Source: Nitrospira moscoviensis (GTDB taxonomy: Bacteria; Nitrospirota; Nitrospiria; Nitrospirales; Nitrospiraceae). Taken from it: 64,000 nucleotides of DNA. Location: contig NZ_CP011801.1 of NCBI RefSeq assembly GCF_001273775.1, forward strand, positions 2,520,001-2,584,000, in the 5' to 3' direction. This document shows positions 47,023-56,265 of the stretch, piece after piece. Numbering within the stretch: position 1 is the stretch's first letter; each line of letters opens with the position of its first letter. Under the pieces are notes generated by a model, which saw nothing but the letters and a program-made list of their open reading frames with translations, made no database searches and had not been told where the DNA came from. A program made the translations under genes and the position numbers.

Positions 47023-48066
47023 TCAGGCCGCGCGGCGTTCCTCGCCGGAGACCTTCCGCTTGCCGCGCTCCCAGGCATAGCGTACGGCATCCTTGAACTG
47101 GTCCCATGTGCCTTGATTCCGCTCTTCCCATCGCCGCCGAGCCTCGGGCTCAAGCTGCGTCCAATCGGACGATTCCAGGTTGCGGCCGCTTCCCAACGTC
47201 GATCCGAAGCGGTACGCGTACCCGTAGTGCTCATACGGAATGGCGCCGGCGCCGTAGTTCTGCGTCCAGTGCAGCCGGTAATCTTCTTCGTCCTCCGGCG
47301 ATCCCGCTCCGGCCTGCGCCCCCGCGCCCTCCCGCTCGACGCGCACGTCGGCGCGCCGCACGGTGTCGCGGATCGTTTCATCACGCTCGCGCACGTCCTT
47401 GTGGATCGCCACTTCCTCGACGATGCGAGCCTGCTTGCTCACGACCGGCTCTTCGTCGGTCTCCGTCATTTCGATGGTCTCGTTCTGGAACAGTCCCGTC
47501 TCGGCCGTCACCGGCCGATCCATGGGACGGCGCTCGACGTTCACCGCTTCGTCGCGAAGCCGGACCGTCTCCTCCACTGGCCGTTCGGTCACCTCCCGAT
47601 ACACACGGACTTTGCCCCGGCGCACGTCACGCTTGCCCACGCGCAGCTCCTCTTCCGCCACCGGCACCGTGGCGCCTGTAGCCGTGGCCGCGCCGGCTCC
47701 CGCCGGCGCCGAGGCGGCCGTATCCGCCCGGCCGCTGCTGCGCCACTCGGCGGTCCGCTCGTCGATATCGACGGCGCCGTACTGCGACAGAATATCGACG
47801 ATCTCCTCGGTGCGTGCATCGTCCGCCCGCACGCTGACCAGCGTGCCGCCGCGCCGGATGCCTTCTTCATAGGACCCGCGATCCTCGCCGAATCCGAAGG
47901 CTTCTTTCAGGGATTCCCAGAAGCCGCGGTCGGATTCCCCCGCGGACTCTTGCGCCGACTGGTCGTAGAGCTTGATGTCCGACACGGGGATATGGATGGT
48001 CCCCAAGGCCGACTGCGCCCGCAGCGCCTGCGTGCGATTCTCAAATAATCCGACAATAGTGTTCAT
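47023..48066 (-). CDS. YsnF/AvaK stress-response protein (DUF2382)
   Basis: About 347 residues from MNTIVGLFENRTQALRAQ; AAGGAGGAACACC precedes the ATG. Residues 1-110 form a general-stress (DUF1269/YflT-type) domain with VSVRADDARTEEIVDIL. Residues about 135-245 form the YsnF/AvaK domain: VPVAEEELRVGKRDVRRGKVRVYREVTERPVEETVRL (here in pieces) and EEPVVSKQARIVEEVAIHKD. An aromatic-rich C terminus (YGYAYRFGSTLG) follows. This family is stress-induced in many bacteria; biochemical role unknown. It neighbours a second DUF2382 gene. Confidence 0.85.
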   Translation of the reverse strand: MNTIVGLFENRTQALRAQSALGTIHIPVSDIKLYDQSAQESAGESDRGFWESLKEAFGFGEDRGSYEEGIRRGGTLVSVRADDARTEEIVDILSQYGAVDIDERTAEWRSSGRADTAASAPAGAGAATATGATVPVAEEELRVGKRDVRRGKVRVYREVTERPVEETVRLRDEAVNVERRPMDRPVTAETGLFQNETIEMTETDEEPVVSKQARIVEEVAIHKDVRERDETIRDTVRRADVRVEREGAGAQAGAGSPEDEEDYRLHWTQNYGAGAIPYEHYGYAYRFGSTLGSGRNLESSDWTQLEPEARRRWEERNQGTWDQFKDAVRYAWERGKRKVSGEERRAA

Positions 48067-48359
48067 GGTGTTCCTCCTTGTGAAGGATGTCGCAAACGCC
48101 CTCCAGCTTCGTTCTCGGACCCGTGCCTTCCTGCGACGTACCGCACCGGGAAGCGAGCCGTCTCGGCGGCTCGGGGGTCGGGCGGGTGAGAAAGGCACTG
48201 GAGGTAGCTATCCGTTCGCAAGATCCATACGAAGGCGAACGGATCACACGAAGTGCGGTATGTACCTCCTCGGTCGTCCCGGGTCCTGCGGCCTTGCTGG
48301 GCGAGCTTTTTCACCATCCTTCTGGTCATGTGTTGTTACAACGGCGAATCGAAAGGCGA
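48067..48359. other. 293-bp intergenic region
   Basis: No gene found. It holds the promoter area of the YsnF/AvaK gene at 47023 and inverted words (CTTCGTTCTCGG, TTCGCAAG / CGAACGG). No clear palindrome of the CTAGG type. Confidence 0.5.
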
Positions 48360-48809
48360 TCATTTATGTCTTGTCTCAGATTCTTGCAACTCCGCCGCGC
48401 CGACGCGCTCGACCGTCACCCGTTCGCGGCGCAGCGTCACGGGCATTCGCCGTTCTTCCGAGGCGGTGCGCCGCGTCACGCGAATTTCCTCTTTCAACTT
48501 CAGTTTCATCACCACCACCGGCACCTCTTCGAACACCGGAATCACCAACGTGTCGCCCTCTTGCCGCGCGCCCGCCGGCCGTTCGACGAATCGGTCGATC
48601 GCCACGCGCTCCACCAGGACCTCCTGCACGCGCGCCGTCCCGCTGACTTCCTGGTCTTCCGTCTCCACCGTCTTGGCGATCCGGACGCGCCCCCGCTCGC
48701 GGCGCCGCGTCTTCACGATCGCGTCCTCGATCGCCACCGGCACGATGATGGAGGCCCGGGAGGTCCGCGGCTGCTTGGCTTCCCCGGCAGGGCTGTCGCG
48801 TGCGCTCAT
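48360..48809 (-). CDS. YsnF/AvaK domain protein (DUF2382), short form
   Basis: About 149 residues from MSARDSPAGEAK. The DUF2382 pattern is IIVPVAIEDAIVKTRRRERG then RVRIAKTVETEDQEVSGTAR, EEVPVVVMKLKLKEEIRV and RRMPVTLRRERVTVERV. No stress N-terminal domain and no signal peptide, so cytoplasmic. It lies beside the longer YsnF/AvaK gene and is probably part of the same stress set. Confidence 0.8.
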   Translation of the reverse strand: MSARDSPAGEAKQPRTSRASIIVPVAIEDAIVKTRRRERGRVRIAKTVETEDQEVSGTARVQEVLVERVAIDRFVERPAGARQEGDTLVIPVFEEVPVVVMKLKLKEEIRVTRRTASEERRMPVTLRRERVTVERVGAAELQESETRHK

Positions 48810-48866
48810 GACAGCCGGTAAAAAGTGCAACGGATGTGCCGCGCGGGCGGTGGGATGTGCGACGAC

Positions 48867-50681
48867 TCAGGCGGCGCGCGCCTGCTGCGCGCGGTGGAGC
48901 GTCACGCCGCTGGAGATGACGCCGATGTGGCTGAAGGCTTGCGGGTAGTTGCCCAGGAAGGCGCCGGTCGAGGGGTCGATCTGCTCGGGCAGCAGGCCCA
49001 GGGGATTCGCGCGGGCGCAGAGCGCATCGAACAACTCGCTCGCCTCGTCGATCCGTCCCTGCAAGGCCAAATTGTCCGCCAGCCAGAAGCTGCACAACAG
49101 AAAGGCGCCTTCCCGGCCTTCCAATCCATCGGGTGACTGGTCCTGGTGGTAGCGATAGAGCAGTCCATCGCCGGCGCCCAGACGGCGGACGATCGCCTCC
49201 GTCGTGGCCGCCATCCGCGGATGGTCGGCGGGAAGGACACGGCGCAGCGGCAGGGCCAGCAGGCTCGCGTCGAGCCCGCCGCCGCCGAGATGCTCGGTGA
49301 GCGACTCGAGCGCCGGATCCCAGGCCTCGGTCACAATGGCGTCCCGGATGGTCTCGGCCTCCCGGCGCCAGCGTTCCACGTCTCCGGGAAACCCCGCCTG
49401 CTCCGCCATCCGCGCCCCCCGATCCAACGCGACGTGACACAGCGCGGTGGAATAGGTGAACCGCCGGCCCGGCGTCCGGACCTCCCAGATGCCGTGGTCC
49501 GGCTCGCGCCAGAGTTTACCGGCCGCCTCGATCAACTCGCGCAGCTTGGCCCACAGGGCTTCGGTGATGGTGCCGTAGTGGCGGGACCATTGAAAGGCGC
49601 AGTCGATGATTTCGCCGAAGACGTCGTGCTGTCGCTGCTCCGCCGCGCCGTTCCCCCAGCGCACGGGCGCGGAGCGGCGGTAGCCGGCCAGCACCGGATC
49701 GATCGTTTCGGCGGGAGGGCAGCGGCCGTCGAGGTTGTAGAGGACCAGCGGACGGCCGTTCCGTTCCACGGCATCGAGCACCCATCCCAGAAAGCCCGCG
49801 GCCTCGTTCGGCAGCCCCACGCGCAGGAGCGCATAGACTGAAAAGGCGGCGTCGCGTGTCCAGGCGTAGCGATAATCCCAGTTGCGCACGCCGCCGATTT
49901 CTTCCGGCAACGACGAAGTCGGCGCGGCGACGATGGCGCCGTTTTCAAAATGATCGAGCAGCTTGAGCGTCAGGGCCGACCGCCGGACCATGTCCGCCTG
50001 CGGTCCCTCGTACTGGAGATGCGCCGACCAGCGGCGCCAGGCTTTGCGGGTCGCCGCCAGCAATTCCTCCGCGTCGATGGGATGATGGTGGTAGTGGCTC
50101 GCCCCCCAGCGCAACAGAATCGGCACCCGCTCCCCCGCCTTCAGATCGAGGACCGTCTCCAGTCCCGCGAGCTCGACGCCGGCCCATAAGTGAAGGCCCA
50201 GATCGGCCTGCCGGAGGCCGCGCAGCGCCAGGCCGTCGCTCCGCCGCTCGACCTCCGCGCCGCCCCAGGGGTCGAGAGAGATGCGCAGCCGCACGCGGCC
50301 GCGGACGACGTGCGCGTGCCGCAACAGCTCGCCGCGCGCGGCGGGCGCGTCCTCCGTCAAGTCGGCGCCCGTGCGGAACAGCATGGCGTCGGTCACCCGC
50401 ACCAAGCCGGTCTTGCTGCGCATCTCCGTCACCAGCACGGCGCTGTCGCGTTCGTAATATTGCCTCGATTCCAGCAGGCCCTCCGGCGCCACCGTGAACG
50501 CGCCGCCGTTCGCCGCATCGAGGATGCGGCAACACAGCGGCGCCGAATCGAAGCGTGGCAGGCAGAGCCACGCGATCGCGCCGTCGCGGCCGACCAGCGC
50601 CGCCGTCGCGCCGTCGCCGATCAAGCCGTAGTCTTCCAGCGGCAGATAGCCGCCGAGGAGGTTCAGCGGTTTCCAGTTCAC
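48867..50681 (-). CDS. Glycoside hydrolase family 15 (glucoamylase-like)
   Basis: 604 residues, normal length for prokaryotic GH15. An N-terminal domain (about 10-250) with PLEDYGLIGDGATAALVGRDG and LCLPRFDSAP is followed by the (alpha/alpha)6 barrel with GGVRNWDYRYAWTRDAAF (about 265-285), the family hallmark. WEVRTPGRRFTYS and LLPEQIDPSTGAFLGNYPQA follow; Glu residues in WEVR and PEQ are candidate general acid and base. It removes glucose from alpha-glucan or trehalose. It links the far end of the window to the glycogen/trehalose genes at the start. Confidence 0.92.
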   Translation of the reverse strand: MNWKPLNLLGGYLPLEDYGLIGDGATAALVGRDGAIAWLCLPRFDSAPLCCRILDAANGGAFTVAPEGLLESRQYYERDSAVLVTEMRSKTGLVRVTDAMLFRTGADLTEDAPAARGELLRHAHVVRGRVRLRISLDPWGGAEVERRSDGLALRGLRQADLGLHLWAGVELAGLETVLDLKAGERVPILLRWGASHYHHHPIDAEELLAATRKAWRRWSAHLQYEGPQADMVRRSALTLKLLDHFENGAIVAAPTSSLPEEIGGVRNWDYRYAWTRDAAFSVYALLRVGLPNEAAGFLGWVLDAVERNGRPLVLYNLDGRCPPAETIDPVLAGYRRSAPVRWGNGAAEQRQHDVFGEIIDCAFQWSRHYGTITEALWAKLRELIEAAGKLWREPDHGIWEVRTPGRRFTYSTALCHVALDRGARMAEQAGFPGDVERWRREAETIRDAIVTEAWDPALESLTEHLGGGGLDASLLALPLRRVLPADHPRMAATTEAIVRRLGAGDGLLYRYHQDQSPDGLEGREGAFLLCSFWLADNLALQGRIDEASELFDALCARANPLGLLPEQIDPSTGAFLGNYPQAFSHIGVISSGVTLHRAQQARAA

Positions 50682-50714
50682 TTTTACTTTTTACTTTTTA
50701 ATTTTTATTTCTTC
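50680..50714. repeat. ACTTTT word spacer
   Basis: CACTTTTACTTTTTACTTTT then TAATTTTTATTTCTTC, repeats of ACTTTT, at the junction of the GH15 gene start and the formyltransferase-fusion gene end. Confidence 0.5.
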
Positions 50715-52453
50715 ACCGCCCAACATCCGTCGATCGCTTCCATGTCGCCCACCCGCGTATAGGTGTGCGCGCCCTTGAGTTGGAGCAGACCGGCCGGATC
50801 GATCGTGGCGATCGTCTTCTGCTCGTACCGCTCGCCGTCGAGCTGAGTGATCTCGTGCACCGAAAAGGAGGCGCCGTACGTCGGGCAGGCGCTTTGCGTC
50901 GGGCGAAGGAGACGGCCGCCCAGACGGAGGATCGGTCCGGCGCTCCGGGCGTCCGCCGCGCTGAAGCTGATCGGACTGGCGGGATGGAGCACCCAGTCCC
51001 CGGTCAAGGTCGCCGCGGTGAAGAGCAGTCCGAATGCGCTGCAGCCTTGCGGCTCCGTGATGGTCGTGAAGAACCACCATTGTCCGCCGTGGTACAGGGG
51101 CGTCGTATCGACCGCCCGGAGGGGCAGCAGCACTTTCTCCAGCGTCCACTCGGAGGGAAAGTTCTTCGCCCGGTAGAGCTCCACGCAGCCGTGGCTTCCG
51201 GTTTCAGGCAGCATGAAGATCTCCCCCTCGTGCGAGAAGACCAGCGGATACGAGAGGTGATAGGGCCGCGTGAGGCAGGGAGTCAACGCGCCGACATCGC
51301 CCGTCTCCGAGATCTCTCCCACCGAGATGCAGGCCTGTTTCCGGTCGTACTCGTAATCCTCCACGAAGATCCAGCGCCGTCCCTCCCGCTCGAAGAGGAT
51401 GGGATCCGCATACGAGCGGCCGGCCGGCGCCTCGCACCAGCGAAAGGACGCAAGCGCGCCGGTCCCTTCCTCAAACAAGGGCGTCTTGGACAGGCGAACC
51501 CCGATGCGCCAGTGCAGGCGCGTCCGGGATTGCAAGGGATGCAGAACGGCCGCCGTGACCTTTCCGGCCAGCTCGCCGGAGAGCCACCTGGTCATCTCCC
51601 AATTGTCCGGCATGCGGTAGAGTTTCCGACGTCCCCGATAGGGCGCTTCCGGCAGCATGCGCGACCGCACGAAGTCCCAGCCGTGCCGATGCAGCTCATA
51701 CAGTTTCTGGATCACGAAATGCGTCGTGCCCCAGTAGGGCCCGTAGCGATTCTTCGCCACGGAGAGCCCGTGCTCCGTCGCGAACAGTCCCTTCGCCAGC
51801 ACCATCCCGCCGTCCAACTCTTCCGTCAGGACCTGCAGAATGACGCCCGTGTGGGGATGGCGCTCCACGAGCTCCCAAAAATGCGGCGCGCCGCCGCGGT
51901 AATACTCATTGTCCCCGTGATGGAACGACCAGACGCCGTACCGCGCGGCCTTGAGGATGTCGCCGCGGATGATGTTGAAGCCGAACCGGAGCAGGACGTC
52001 CGGCTCATGGCTCCGGATTGCGGCGACGGCGTCCTCCGGGAAGCGATGCGTGAATTTGTGCGTGATCGGCTCCACCGTCATGGAGGGCACCCCGGCCAAG
52101 ACGTCGGAATAATCGCACAGCGCCAGCGGATCGTCCGAGATCCCGGCGTGCGCCTGATCCCACAACGTATAGCGGTAATAGAAGAGCTGCCGCCTGGCCG
52201 CCTTGTTCCTGGCGAGTCTCGCGAGGCGAGCCGCAATGGACCGCGGCCGCTGAGGCTCCGCGGGCTTGGATGCCGAGCCGTTATAGACGACGAGGCACAA
52301 CTCGGCAAAGTTGCTGGACCGGATGTCGTCCACCACCCGCGCCATGCAGGCCAGCAGTCGAGGGGTATCGAGCAAGAGACCGATGCGGAGCTTCGGCCTG
52401 TCCGCCGGCGAGACACGATAGAGCCGGGCCAGCGGCGAATCGGCGATCCTCAT
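50705..52453 (-). CDS. Formyltransferase-domain protein with GINT1-like C terminus
   Basis: About 582 residues from MRIADSPLARLYRVSP; a longer start at 52585 would include hairpin B2. The middle part (about 165-250) has the formyltransferase pattern FGFNIIRGDIL, WSFHHGDNEYYRGGAP and LTEELDGGMVLAKG. It matches methionyl-tRNA formyltransferase-type enzymes but without the full N10-formyl-THF box visible. The C-terminal half (about 300-575) has repeats such as SYADPILFEREGRRWIFVEDY and FMLPETGSHGCVELYRA, like the glucosamine inositolphosphorylceramide transferase (GINT1) propeller. Probably glycan or lipid modification; substrate unknown. Confidence 0.8.
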   Translation of the reverse strand: MRIADSPLARLYRVSPADRPKLRIGLLLDTPRLLACMARVVDDIRSSNFAELCLVVYNGSASKPAEPQRPRSIAARLARLARNKAARRQLFYYRYTLWDQAHAGISDDPLALCDYSDVLAGVPSMTVEPITHKFTHRFPEDAVAAIRSHEPDVLLRFGFNIIRGDILKAARYGVWSFHHGDNEYYRGGAPHFWELVERHPHTGVILQVLTEELDGGMVLAKGLFATEHGLSVAKNRYGPYWGTTHFVIQKLYELHRHGWDFVRSRMLPEAPYRGRRKLYRMPDNWEMTRWLSGELAGKVTAAVLHPLQSRTRLHWRIGVRLSKTPLFEEGTGALASFRWCEAPAGRSYADPILFEREGRRWIFVEDYEYDRKQACISVGEISETGDVGALTPCLTRPYHLSYPLVFSHEGEIFMLPETGSHGCVELYRAKNFPSEWTLEKVLLPLRAVDTTPLYHGGQWWFFTTITEPQGCSAFGLLFTAATLTGDWVLHPASPISFSAADARSAGPILRLGGRLLRPTQSACPTYGASFSVHEITQLDGERYEQKTIATIDPAGLLQLKGAHTYTRVGDMEAIDGCWAVKK

Positions 52454-52533
52454 ACTTGTCCAATAGCCGACGGAGTCACGCCCGACCCACTGGGCGGTTC
52501 CCCAGGGAAGAAGCGCCTCGGCCCTGGCCGAGC

Positions 52534-52612
52534 AATTTGGTGATTGAGTGATTGGGCGAGTTTGCGAAGAGTTTTCGCTTCTCACTTCACCAAATCACTC
52601 AATCGCCAAATC
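52534..52612. repeat. 8-bp word-repeat hairpin, element B2
   Basis: Left arm AATTTGGTGATTGAGTGATTG (first 20 bases shown in part) and right arm CACCAAATCACTCAATCGCC; the loop has GCGAAGAGTTTTCGC (a nested stem). It ends in ATCGTACTT, as B1 does. It lies just upstream of the formyltransferase-fusion gene. Confidence 0.75.
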
Positions 52613-52616
52613 GTAC

Positions 52617-52832
52617 TTACTCGGCGCCCGTTTTCGCCTCTTCCGTTTGGTAGATCTCTCGGGTCTGCGGCAGGTAGCCCAGCAACAGCGTGAAGACGAA
52701 CAGGGCGAAGAAGAGGACAAAGATGATCTTGAAGGTCCCCGTAAACCGGGAGGTGGTGACGCCGAAGGCGAAGATCGCCGCGACCCCGGCGATCAGCAGA
52801 AACAACGCATCGAGCAGATAGATCTTATTCAT
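52617..52832 (-). CDS. Small membrane protein, DUF1328-like
   Basis: 71 residues with two helices (LLDALFLLIAGVAAIFAFGV and FKIIFVLFFALFVFTLLLGY) and a short acidic tail. Layout resembles DUF1328/UPF0391 small membrane proteins; I hold that with modest confidence. Inner membrane predicted. Function unknown. No gene-level conflict on the other strand. Confidence 0.65.
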   Translation of the reverse strand: MNKIYLLDALFLLIAGVAAIFAFGVTTSRFTGTFKIIFVLFFALFVFTLLLGYLPQTREIYQTEEAKTGAE

Positions 52833-53026
52833 GGAGCTCTCGACTATCGGCCATCTGTTCGTAATCTTGCGATATCCGTACCGGCGGCGTTCCTGGCATA
52901 TCCTCTGCTTTCATCGAGAGGTGCTCAATCCCAACTCTTGGCTTTTGGTGTGGCCCTTTCACTTCACCAGACAGCCTGTCCGTCCGCCGGACAACAAGTC
53001 TGACGAATCCAGCGCTCGGCGCCGGC

Positions 53027-54325
53027 ATGAGACAACTGTTGATTCAGGTTCCCCGCGGCAGTGGATCGATCGTGTTGCAGGCGGCCCGGCGGCGCGAAGG
53101 AACGGACCTGCTCCTCGTTGAGGCCAGCGACGGCGGACAGGCGACCGACCTCGTGGTCGTGCACATCGCCAACAGCCGGGTGGACCAATTACTGGCCGAC
53201 GTCCAAGAGGTCGACGGCTTGCGCATTTCCCTGATTCCCCGCGGCGTGATGACGCTTCAGCCGCCGGCCGAACGCGCCGCCCGGCAGGTCGTCGACGTCA
53301 CGCCGCGCAGCGCGTTGGAGATTGTTCTCGGCGGACTGCAAAGCGTCGGCTCCTGGACCGGCTTCCTCGGCTACGCGGCGGCGGCCGGCGTCGTCGTGTG
53401 GATCGGCCTGTTCACCAACACCGTCTATCTGCTCACCGCCGCCATGCTGATCGCGCCCTATGCCGGTCCGGCGATGAACGCGGCGATCGCGACCGCGCGG
53501 GGCGACGCCGCGCTGCTCGGGCGCAGTCTGCTGCGCTATGGAGCGTCGCTTTCGCTGACGATCGCGGTCGCCGCCGCCCTGAGCCGGCTGTTTCGCCAAC
53601 AGATCGCGACCGACCAGATGGTCGCCGTCAGCCAATTGTCCTCCGCCGCCGTGCTGCTCCCGCTCGCCGCCGGCGCGGCCGGCGCCTTGACCCTCGTGCA
53701 GTCCGACCGCAACAGCCTCGTGTCGGGCGCCGCGGTCGGCCTGCTGGTGGCGGCCTCGCTCGCGCCGCCGGCAGGGCTGATCGGCATGGCGGGCGCGGTC
53801 GGCGAATGGGACATGGCGATCAGCGGGGCGTTCCTGCTGGCGCTCCAGTTGATCGGCATCAACCTGTCCGGCGCCGCGGTGTTCCGGTGGTACGGCCTTT
53901 CCCCGACCGGCGTGCGCTATCGCCGAGGCCGGCCCTGGGTCGCCCGCGCCACGGCCGCCGTCAGTCTCGCGGCCCTGGCCGCGTTGGTGGTCTGGCAGTT
54001 GTGGGATCGCCCGCAATTGCAACGGTCGAGCCGCGCGGAGCGCGCGGCGGAAACCATCAAGCAGGTCGTGGACGACAGCGGCTTCGCCGCGCTGGCCGAA
54101 GCCGACGTCCGCTTTACCCGCGCCGACATCCGGGGTCAGCATACGTTGCTCGGCGTCCTCTACGTCCAGCGCACGGCCGGCGACTTATCCGACGGAGATA
54201 TCCGGGAGCGCCTGCTGGCCTCCATCCACCGCCGCCTTCGGCAGGAAGACTTCGCCGCCACGCCGCTGATCGACGTCACCGTACTGCACGCTCCCGATCG
54301 GGGAGAGCGCTCGGCTCGGCCATAA
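53027..54325 (+). CDS. DUF389 membrane protein
   Basis: 432 residues. An N-terminal cytoplasmic domain (1-85; MRQLLIQVPRGSG then LVVVHIANSRVDQLLADVQ) is followed by six or more helices (about 95-330). These include WTGFLGYAAAAGVVVWIGLF, TAAMLIAPYAGPAMNAAI and VGLLVAASLAPPAGL, the DUF389 signatures (ML.SPLMGP-like). A C-terminal soluble tail (about 345-430) follows. Function not established; possibly transport. The start lies after a 194-bp spacer without recognisable features. Confidence 0.88.
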   Translation: MRQLLIQVPRGSGSIVLQAARRREGTDLLLVEASDGGQATDLVVVHIANSRVDQLLADVQEVDGLRISLIPRGVMTLQPPAERAARQVVDVTPRSALEIVLGGLQSVGSWTGFLGYAAAAGVVVWIGLFTNTVYLLTAAMLIAPYAGPAMNAAIATARGDAALLGRSLLRYGASLSLTIAVAAALSRLFRQQIATDQMVAVSQLSSAAVLLPLAAGAAGALTLVQSDRNSLVSGAAVGLLVAASLAPPAGLIGMAGAVGEWDMAISGAFLLALQLIGINLSGAAVFRWYGLSPTGVRYRRGRPWVARATAAVSLAALAALVVWQLWDRPQLQRSSRAERAAETIKQVVDDSGFAALAEADVRFTRADIRGQHTLLGVLYVQRTAGDLSDGDIRERLLASIHRRLRQEDFAATPLIDVTVLHAPDRGERSARP

Positions 54326-54333
54326 AGCAGAGC

Positions 54334-54666
54334 CTATCCCCATTGATAGCCCCAGTCATCATCGTCGTCATCGTCATCGAAGCCCGAAGCGCCGGAGCGG
54401 TCGGAGTCCTCTTCCCATCCCCAGTCGTACCAGCCGTACCGGTCGTCATCCTCGTCCCGTTCCGAAAACATGCCGGGGCTGTCCGTGTCGTCGTCGAGAG
54501 CCTCATCCCGATTGTCATCGGCATACGGGCGCGCCTCCCCTCCTCTCCCTTCTCTGAGAGGAGGAGCAGACTCGGGGGCGAGCTGCACCCAGGCGGGCTG
54601 AGCGAAGAGGGACGCGAACGGTAGCGGCAGCAGGACGGTCATCAAGAGCACAGCATAGAGTTTCAT
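54334..54666 (-). CDS. Small secreted Asp-rich protein
   Basis: About 110 residues with a signal peptide (MKLYAVLLMTVLLPLPFASLFA). The mature part is extremely acidic and ends in FDDDDDDDDWGYQWG; the other segments are DRYGWYDWGWEEDSDR and EARPYADDNRDEALDDD. It may bind metal or be a disordered surface protein. Convergent with DUF389. Function unknown. Confidence 0.55.
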   Translation of the reverse strand: MKLYAVLLMTVLLPLPFASLFAQPAWVQLAPESAPPLREGRGGEARPYADDNRDEALDDDTDSPGMFSERDEDDDRYGWYDWGWEEDSDRSGASGFDDDDDDDDWGYQWG

Positions 54667-54787
54667 TCTCTGCCCCCGTGATGGTCTGCGTTGGTATGCC
54701 GTGTGCTTACACTCTCCGTTCGGAGCTCCACGATGGCACTCGCTCAACTCGGCATCGCCGACTTGCTTGGACCGCTCTTGAGCGCTT

Positions 54788-54890
54788 ATCTGGTCTATTT
54801 GGTCTATTTGGTCTATCTGGTCTATTTGGTCTGTCTGGTCTGTCTGGTCATGACCGAATAGACGAGACAGACCAGATAGACGAGATAGAC
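54788..54890. repeat. 9-bp word-repeat hairpin, element 11
   Basis: About seven left-arm units (TGGTCTATT TGGTCTATT and similar) and right arm AGACGAGAC, AGACCAGATAGACGAGATAG and so on. Between the Asp-rich protein gene and the PRC-barrel gene. Confidence 0.88.
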
Positions 54891-54905
54891 CTTTTTACTT
54901 TCCAG

Positions 54906-55652
54906 TCACGCCGCGTCTTTGCTGTAGTGCTTGAAGAGCTGCACTTCGTACTCGGGCGTGATCACCTCGGACGGATCGTAGGCCGGCGCGGACTCGATGG
55001 CGAGGCGCGTGAGCCCCACCTTCACGTGGCGCGCGGCCCAGCTGATCTCTTCGATGCGCCCGGCCTGCATCAGCACCTTCTTGCCCGGCAGCCATTTCCG
55101 CGTATCCACCTCGACGTACCGCACCACCCAGTCCTCGTCGTCGACGACCACGTCTTCGAGATGGCCGATTTCGCCGTCACGTGCGCGGATCGCGTAGCCC
55201 GTAAGCTCTTTCGCGCTGCGGAGGTGGGGATGCTCGGGTTGCGCCGCCGCACCGGCCTTCTCGATCGTCGGCGGCACGGTTCCCGGATAGGGCACCGCGG
55301 TTCCCCAGGGCCCCGGCACCGTATCCCAATAGGGCGCGAGCCGAAAATGCCGGTAGTACGCCTGTTCGTACGCGCGCGATACCGGCTTCGCCCGGTCGAT
55401 GGGCGGCGACTGTTCGATCTGCTCCCGGGTCAAATTGACGTGCAGCGTCCCCTCGGCGTCGTCGATCTCCCGCACGGAGACGGGCGCGATGAGCACGTAA
55501 CGGCCCAACAGCCAGCCCCCGGTTTTGACGACCAGATAGCGCACCTGCCAATGACGGTCGTCGAGGTACAGATCTTCCACGGATCCGAGATCGCCGTCGG
55601 TGGCGTGCAATGCCAAATCCGCCAGTTCGCGAAACCGCCGCAGCTGCTTCAC
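54906..55652 (-). CDS. PRC-barrel protein (two domains)
   Basis: 248 residues with two PRC-barrel-like units: about 5-85 (ELADLALHATDGDLGSVEDLYLDDRHWQVRYLVV in part, with GRYVLIAPVSV) and about 145-220 (ELTGYAIRARDGEIGHLEDVVV, then WVVRYVEVDTRKWLPGKKVL). Each has the GDLGSVEDL or GEIGHLEDV core typical of this family, which binds RNA or protein or acts in photosynthetic complexes. Soluble. Probably a stress or surface-associated adaptor. No partner is obvious. Confidence 0.88.
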   Translation of the reverse strand: MKQLRRFRELADLALHATDGDLGSVEDLYLDDRHWQVRYLVVKTGGWLLGRYVLIAPVSVREIDDAEGTLHVNLTREQIEQSPPIDRAKPVSRAYEQAYYRHFRLAPYWDTVPGPWGTAVPYPGTVPPTIEKAGAAAQPEHPHLRSAKELTGYAIRARDGEIGHLEDVVVDDEDWVVRYVEVDTRKWLPGKKVLMQAGRIEEISWAARHVKVGLTRLAIESAPAYDPSEVITPEYEVQLFKHYSKDAA

Positions 55653-55703
55653 GGCCTTCGTCCCTCTTCCACTTCTAACCGTTCATTCCTCCCCGCTCAT
55701 TCC

Positions 55704-56171
55704 TCACCGCGCCGCCGTCCAGAGGGTCCGGCCGTTCGGATCGAACAAGCGCAGCACCGGGCTTCCGTCCTTCAGCAGATGGAGCCGGGCGCGGGGAATG
55801 TCCCCCTCATCCCGGAACGTCAATTCGGGCTGGCCGTCGGGAATCAGGTCGAGCGCCGCCCGCCGCCGGCAGTCTTCGTCATACAAGACCATCGAGGGAT
55901 GCCCGTCCTGCTCGCTGAGGCCCAACGTCACCCGCATCCGACAATGCGCATCGCCCAACACCAGCATCGGCCGCCGACCGTCCCACAGAAACAGTTGCCC
56001 TCGTGTCACGCCGTCCTGTCCCACCAGACGGAATTCCCCGGCCGTGACGACGGAGCCGGCCGCGGGCTCCGCCCCGGCCCAGGGACCGTCCGCGACAGAC
56101 TGTACGAGCGCGCCACCCACCACTCCTCCGAGCAACGCCATCAGCATCGGCCAAGCCGCATGAGGTTTCAT
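55704..56171 (-). CDS. Small exported protein of unknown function
   Basis: 155 residues with an N-terminal signal or anchor (AAWPMLMALLGGVVGGALVQS). The mature part is a run of short strands: GEFRLVGQDGVTRGQLFLWD, RMRVTLGLSEQDGHPSMVLYD, LTFRDEGDIPRARLHLL, VLRLFDPNGRTLW. These are repeats that resemble a small beta sandwich. I do not recognise the family. Confidence 0.6.
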   Translation of the reverse strand: MKPHAAWPMLMALLGGVVGGALVQSVADGPWAGAEPAAGSVVTAGEFRLVGQDGVTRGQLFLWDGRRPMLVLGDAHCRMRVTLGLSEQDGHPSMVLYDEDCRRRAALDLIPDGQPELTFRDEGDIPRARLHLLKDGSPVLRLFDPNGRTLWTAAR

Positions 56172-56221
56172 GATTCCTCCCTCGTGTTCTTATGATCGAT
56201 TCCGGGCCGTCTGATTCTGCT

Positions 56222-56262
56222 TCACACCTCCACCTTTACTTTTACCGTTTCACTTTCCACTT
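56222..56262. repeat. ACTTTTACC word spacer
   Basis: CACCTCCACCTTTACTTTTA then CCGTTTCACTTTCCACTT, the same kind of word spacer as at 43667 and 50680, next to the stop of the site-2 protease gene. Confidence 0.45.
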
Positions 56263-56265
56263 GTT

